DNA of 64,000 nt from Acinetobacter baumannii (lineage in GTDB: Bacteria > Pseudomonadota > Gammaproteobacteria > Pseudomonadales > Moraxellaceae), in assembly GCF_016508585.1 (NCBI RefSeq), contig NZ_JADVOP010000025.1, forward strand, positions 1 to 64,000, given 5' to 3'. Below the pieces are notes generated by a model. That model was given only the letters and a program-made list of their open reading frames with translations. It did no database searches and was not told the origin of the DNA. The position numbers and the translations under genes are program-made. Below, piece after piece: positions 63,672 through 64,000 of this stretch (the stretch's first letter is position 1; every line of letters starts with the position of its first letter).

Positions 63672-64000
63672 TTAAGGAATGATTGTACAGTTTGCGCCTT
63701 TGCTTAGGTCACAACGAATATCGACTGTAGATGAATTTTTACTTTTCGCTTCGATCACCAAGTTTGTTGTCGACTCATTCCATGAAGAAGCATCTGTAAT
63801 ACTAGAACAAGAATGATAGATGGGTTTCTGTGGATGTGTCTCTGGAGTTTGGTCGTACAGTAGATAATATGTATCATTTGCATATGACTTAGTTTCAGCT
63901 AAACAAGCTCTTACCTGAGAATTTTTAATATAACTTAGATAACTTGGAATACCAATGGAAGCAAGAACACCAATTATCGCAACAACAATCATTAGTTCTA
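63672..64000 (-). CDS. type IV pilin (ComP/PilA-like), 5' end outside window
   Basis: The visible part is the last 108 or so codons of a pilin; the start and leader lie beyond the window edge. The last visible bases continue upstream as Glu-Leu before MIVVAIIGVLASIGIPSYLS, so the prepilin motif continues to the left as expected. The body has KNSQVRACLAETKSYANDTY, a Cys-rich loop (YHSCSSITDASS) and DIRCDLSKGANCTIIP. The C-terminus is not Ser, unlike TfpO-type PilA. The adjacent PglL-like gene suggests a glycosylated pilin, possibly at a Ser in the CSSITDASS loop, as in ComP. Confidence 0.8.
   Translation of the reverse strand, partial: ELMIVVAIIGVLASIGIPSYLSYIKNSQVRACLAETKSYANDTYYLLYDQTPETHPQKPIYHSCSSITDASSWNESTTNLVIEAKSKNSSTVDIRCDLSKGANCTIIP

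Overview
The window is a chromosomal segment of an Acinetobacter (Moraxellaceae, Gammaproteobacteria), probably not from the A. baumannii core group, though I cannot name the species. The evidence is AT-rich DNA, a close CraA-type MFS exporter, the Acinetobacter-style minor pilin/ComC(PilY1) cluster, a PglL-type ligase beside a pilin gene, a lipase foldase with lipase genes, and numerous small Cys-containing lipoproteins. No rRNA, CRISPR array, insertion sequence, phage or integrase gene was seen, and I found no convincing tRNA.

Layout. 1-8200: glyQS flanked by two related small lipoproteins, then two exported hydrophilic LEA-like repeat proteins and a D-2-hydroxyacid dehydrogenase. 8300-16400: a TetR regulator divergent from a membrane fatty-acid desaturase with a candidate operator between them, an unusual alpha/beta-hydrolase, two methyltransferases, several small exported proteins (one a chagasin/I42-type protease inhibitor) and a membrane-anchored resolvase-like nuclease. 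16400-31800: an orphan ParA ATPase, an AI-2E/PerM permease, lipoprotein SodC, a DUF2252 protein, a FUSC-type membrane protein, CraA, a pirin, a nucleotidyltransferase, DdlA, a DUF4375 protein and an FAD-linked 2-hydroxyacid dehydrogenase divergent from serA. 32100-41100: serA, two paralogous EamA exporters, a small pseudogene with two in-frame TGA codons, a PP1-like phosphatase, a Sel1-repeat protein, a possible structured RNA, a hemerythrin, a TSUP permease and truB. 41200-45550: the lipase foldase gene followed by three tandem lipase genes. 45600-47900: rpsP-rimM-trmD-rplS. 48000-55650: a seven-gene minor pilin/PilY1 operon. 55700-61850: ispH, gmk, rpoZ, spoT, ridA, bfd (with a Fur box) and a bacterioferritin. 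61950-64000: a PglL/O-antigen-ligase family enzyme and the 3' part of a pilin gene cut by the window end.

How genes work together. SerA and the divergent FAD dehydrogenase form a plausible 2-hydroxyglutarate recycling pair. LifO folds the lipases for type II secretion. The minor pilins and PilY1 prime type IV pili used for twitching or DNA uptake, and the pilin plus PglL-like ligase at the right edge suggest pilin glycosylation. Bfd releases iron from bacterioferritin, but the bacterioferritin here has lost most ferroxidase ligands and must rely on another subunit. SpoT keeps its hydrolase residues while its synthetase domain has lost catalytic residues.

Most of the window is ordinary core genome. 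I did not find a clear new defence or mobile system. The best leads are the family of small Cys-containing exported proteins around glyQS, the LEA-like pair, the heme-type Bfr, the lipase triplication, the hidden pseudogene and the structured intergenic region near 37.3 kb.
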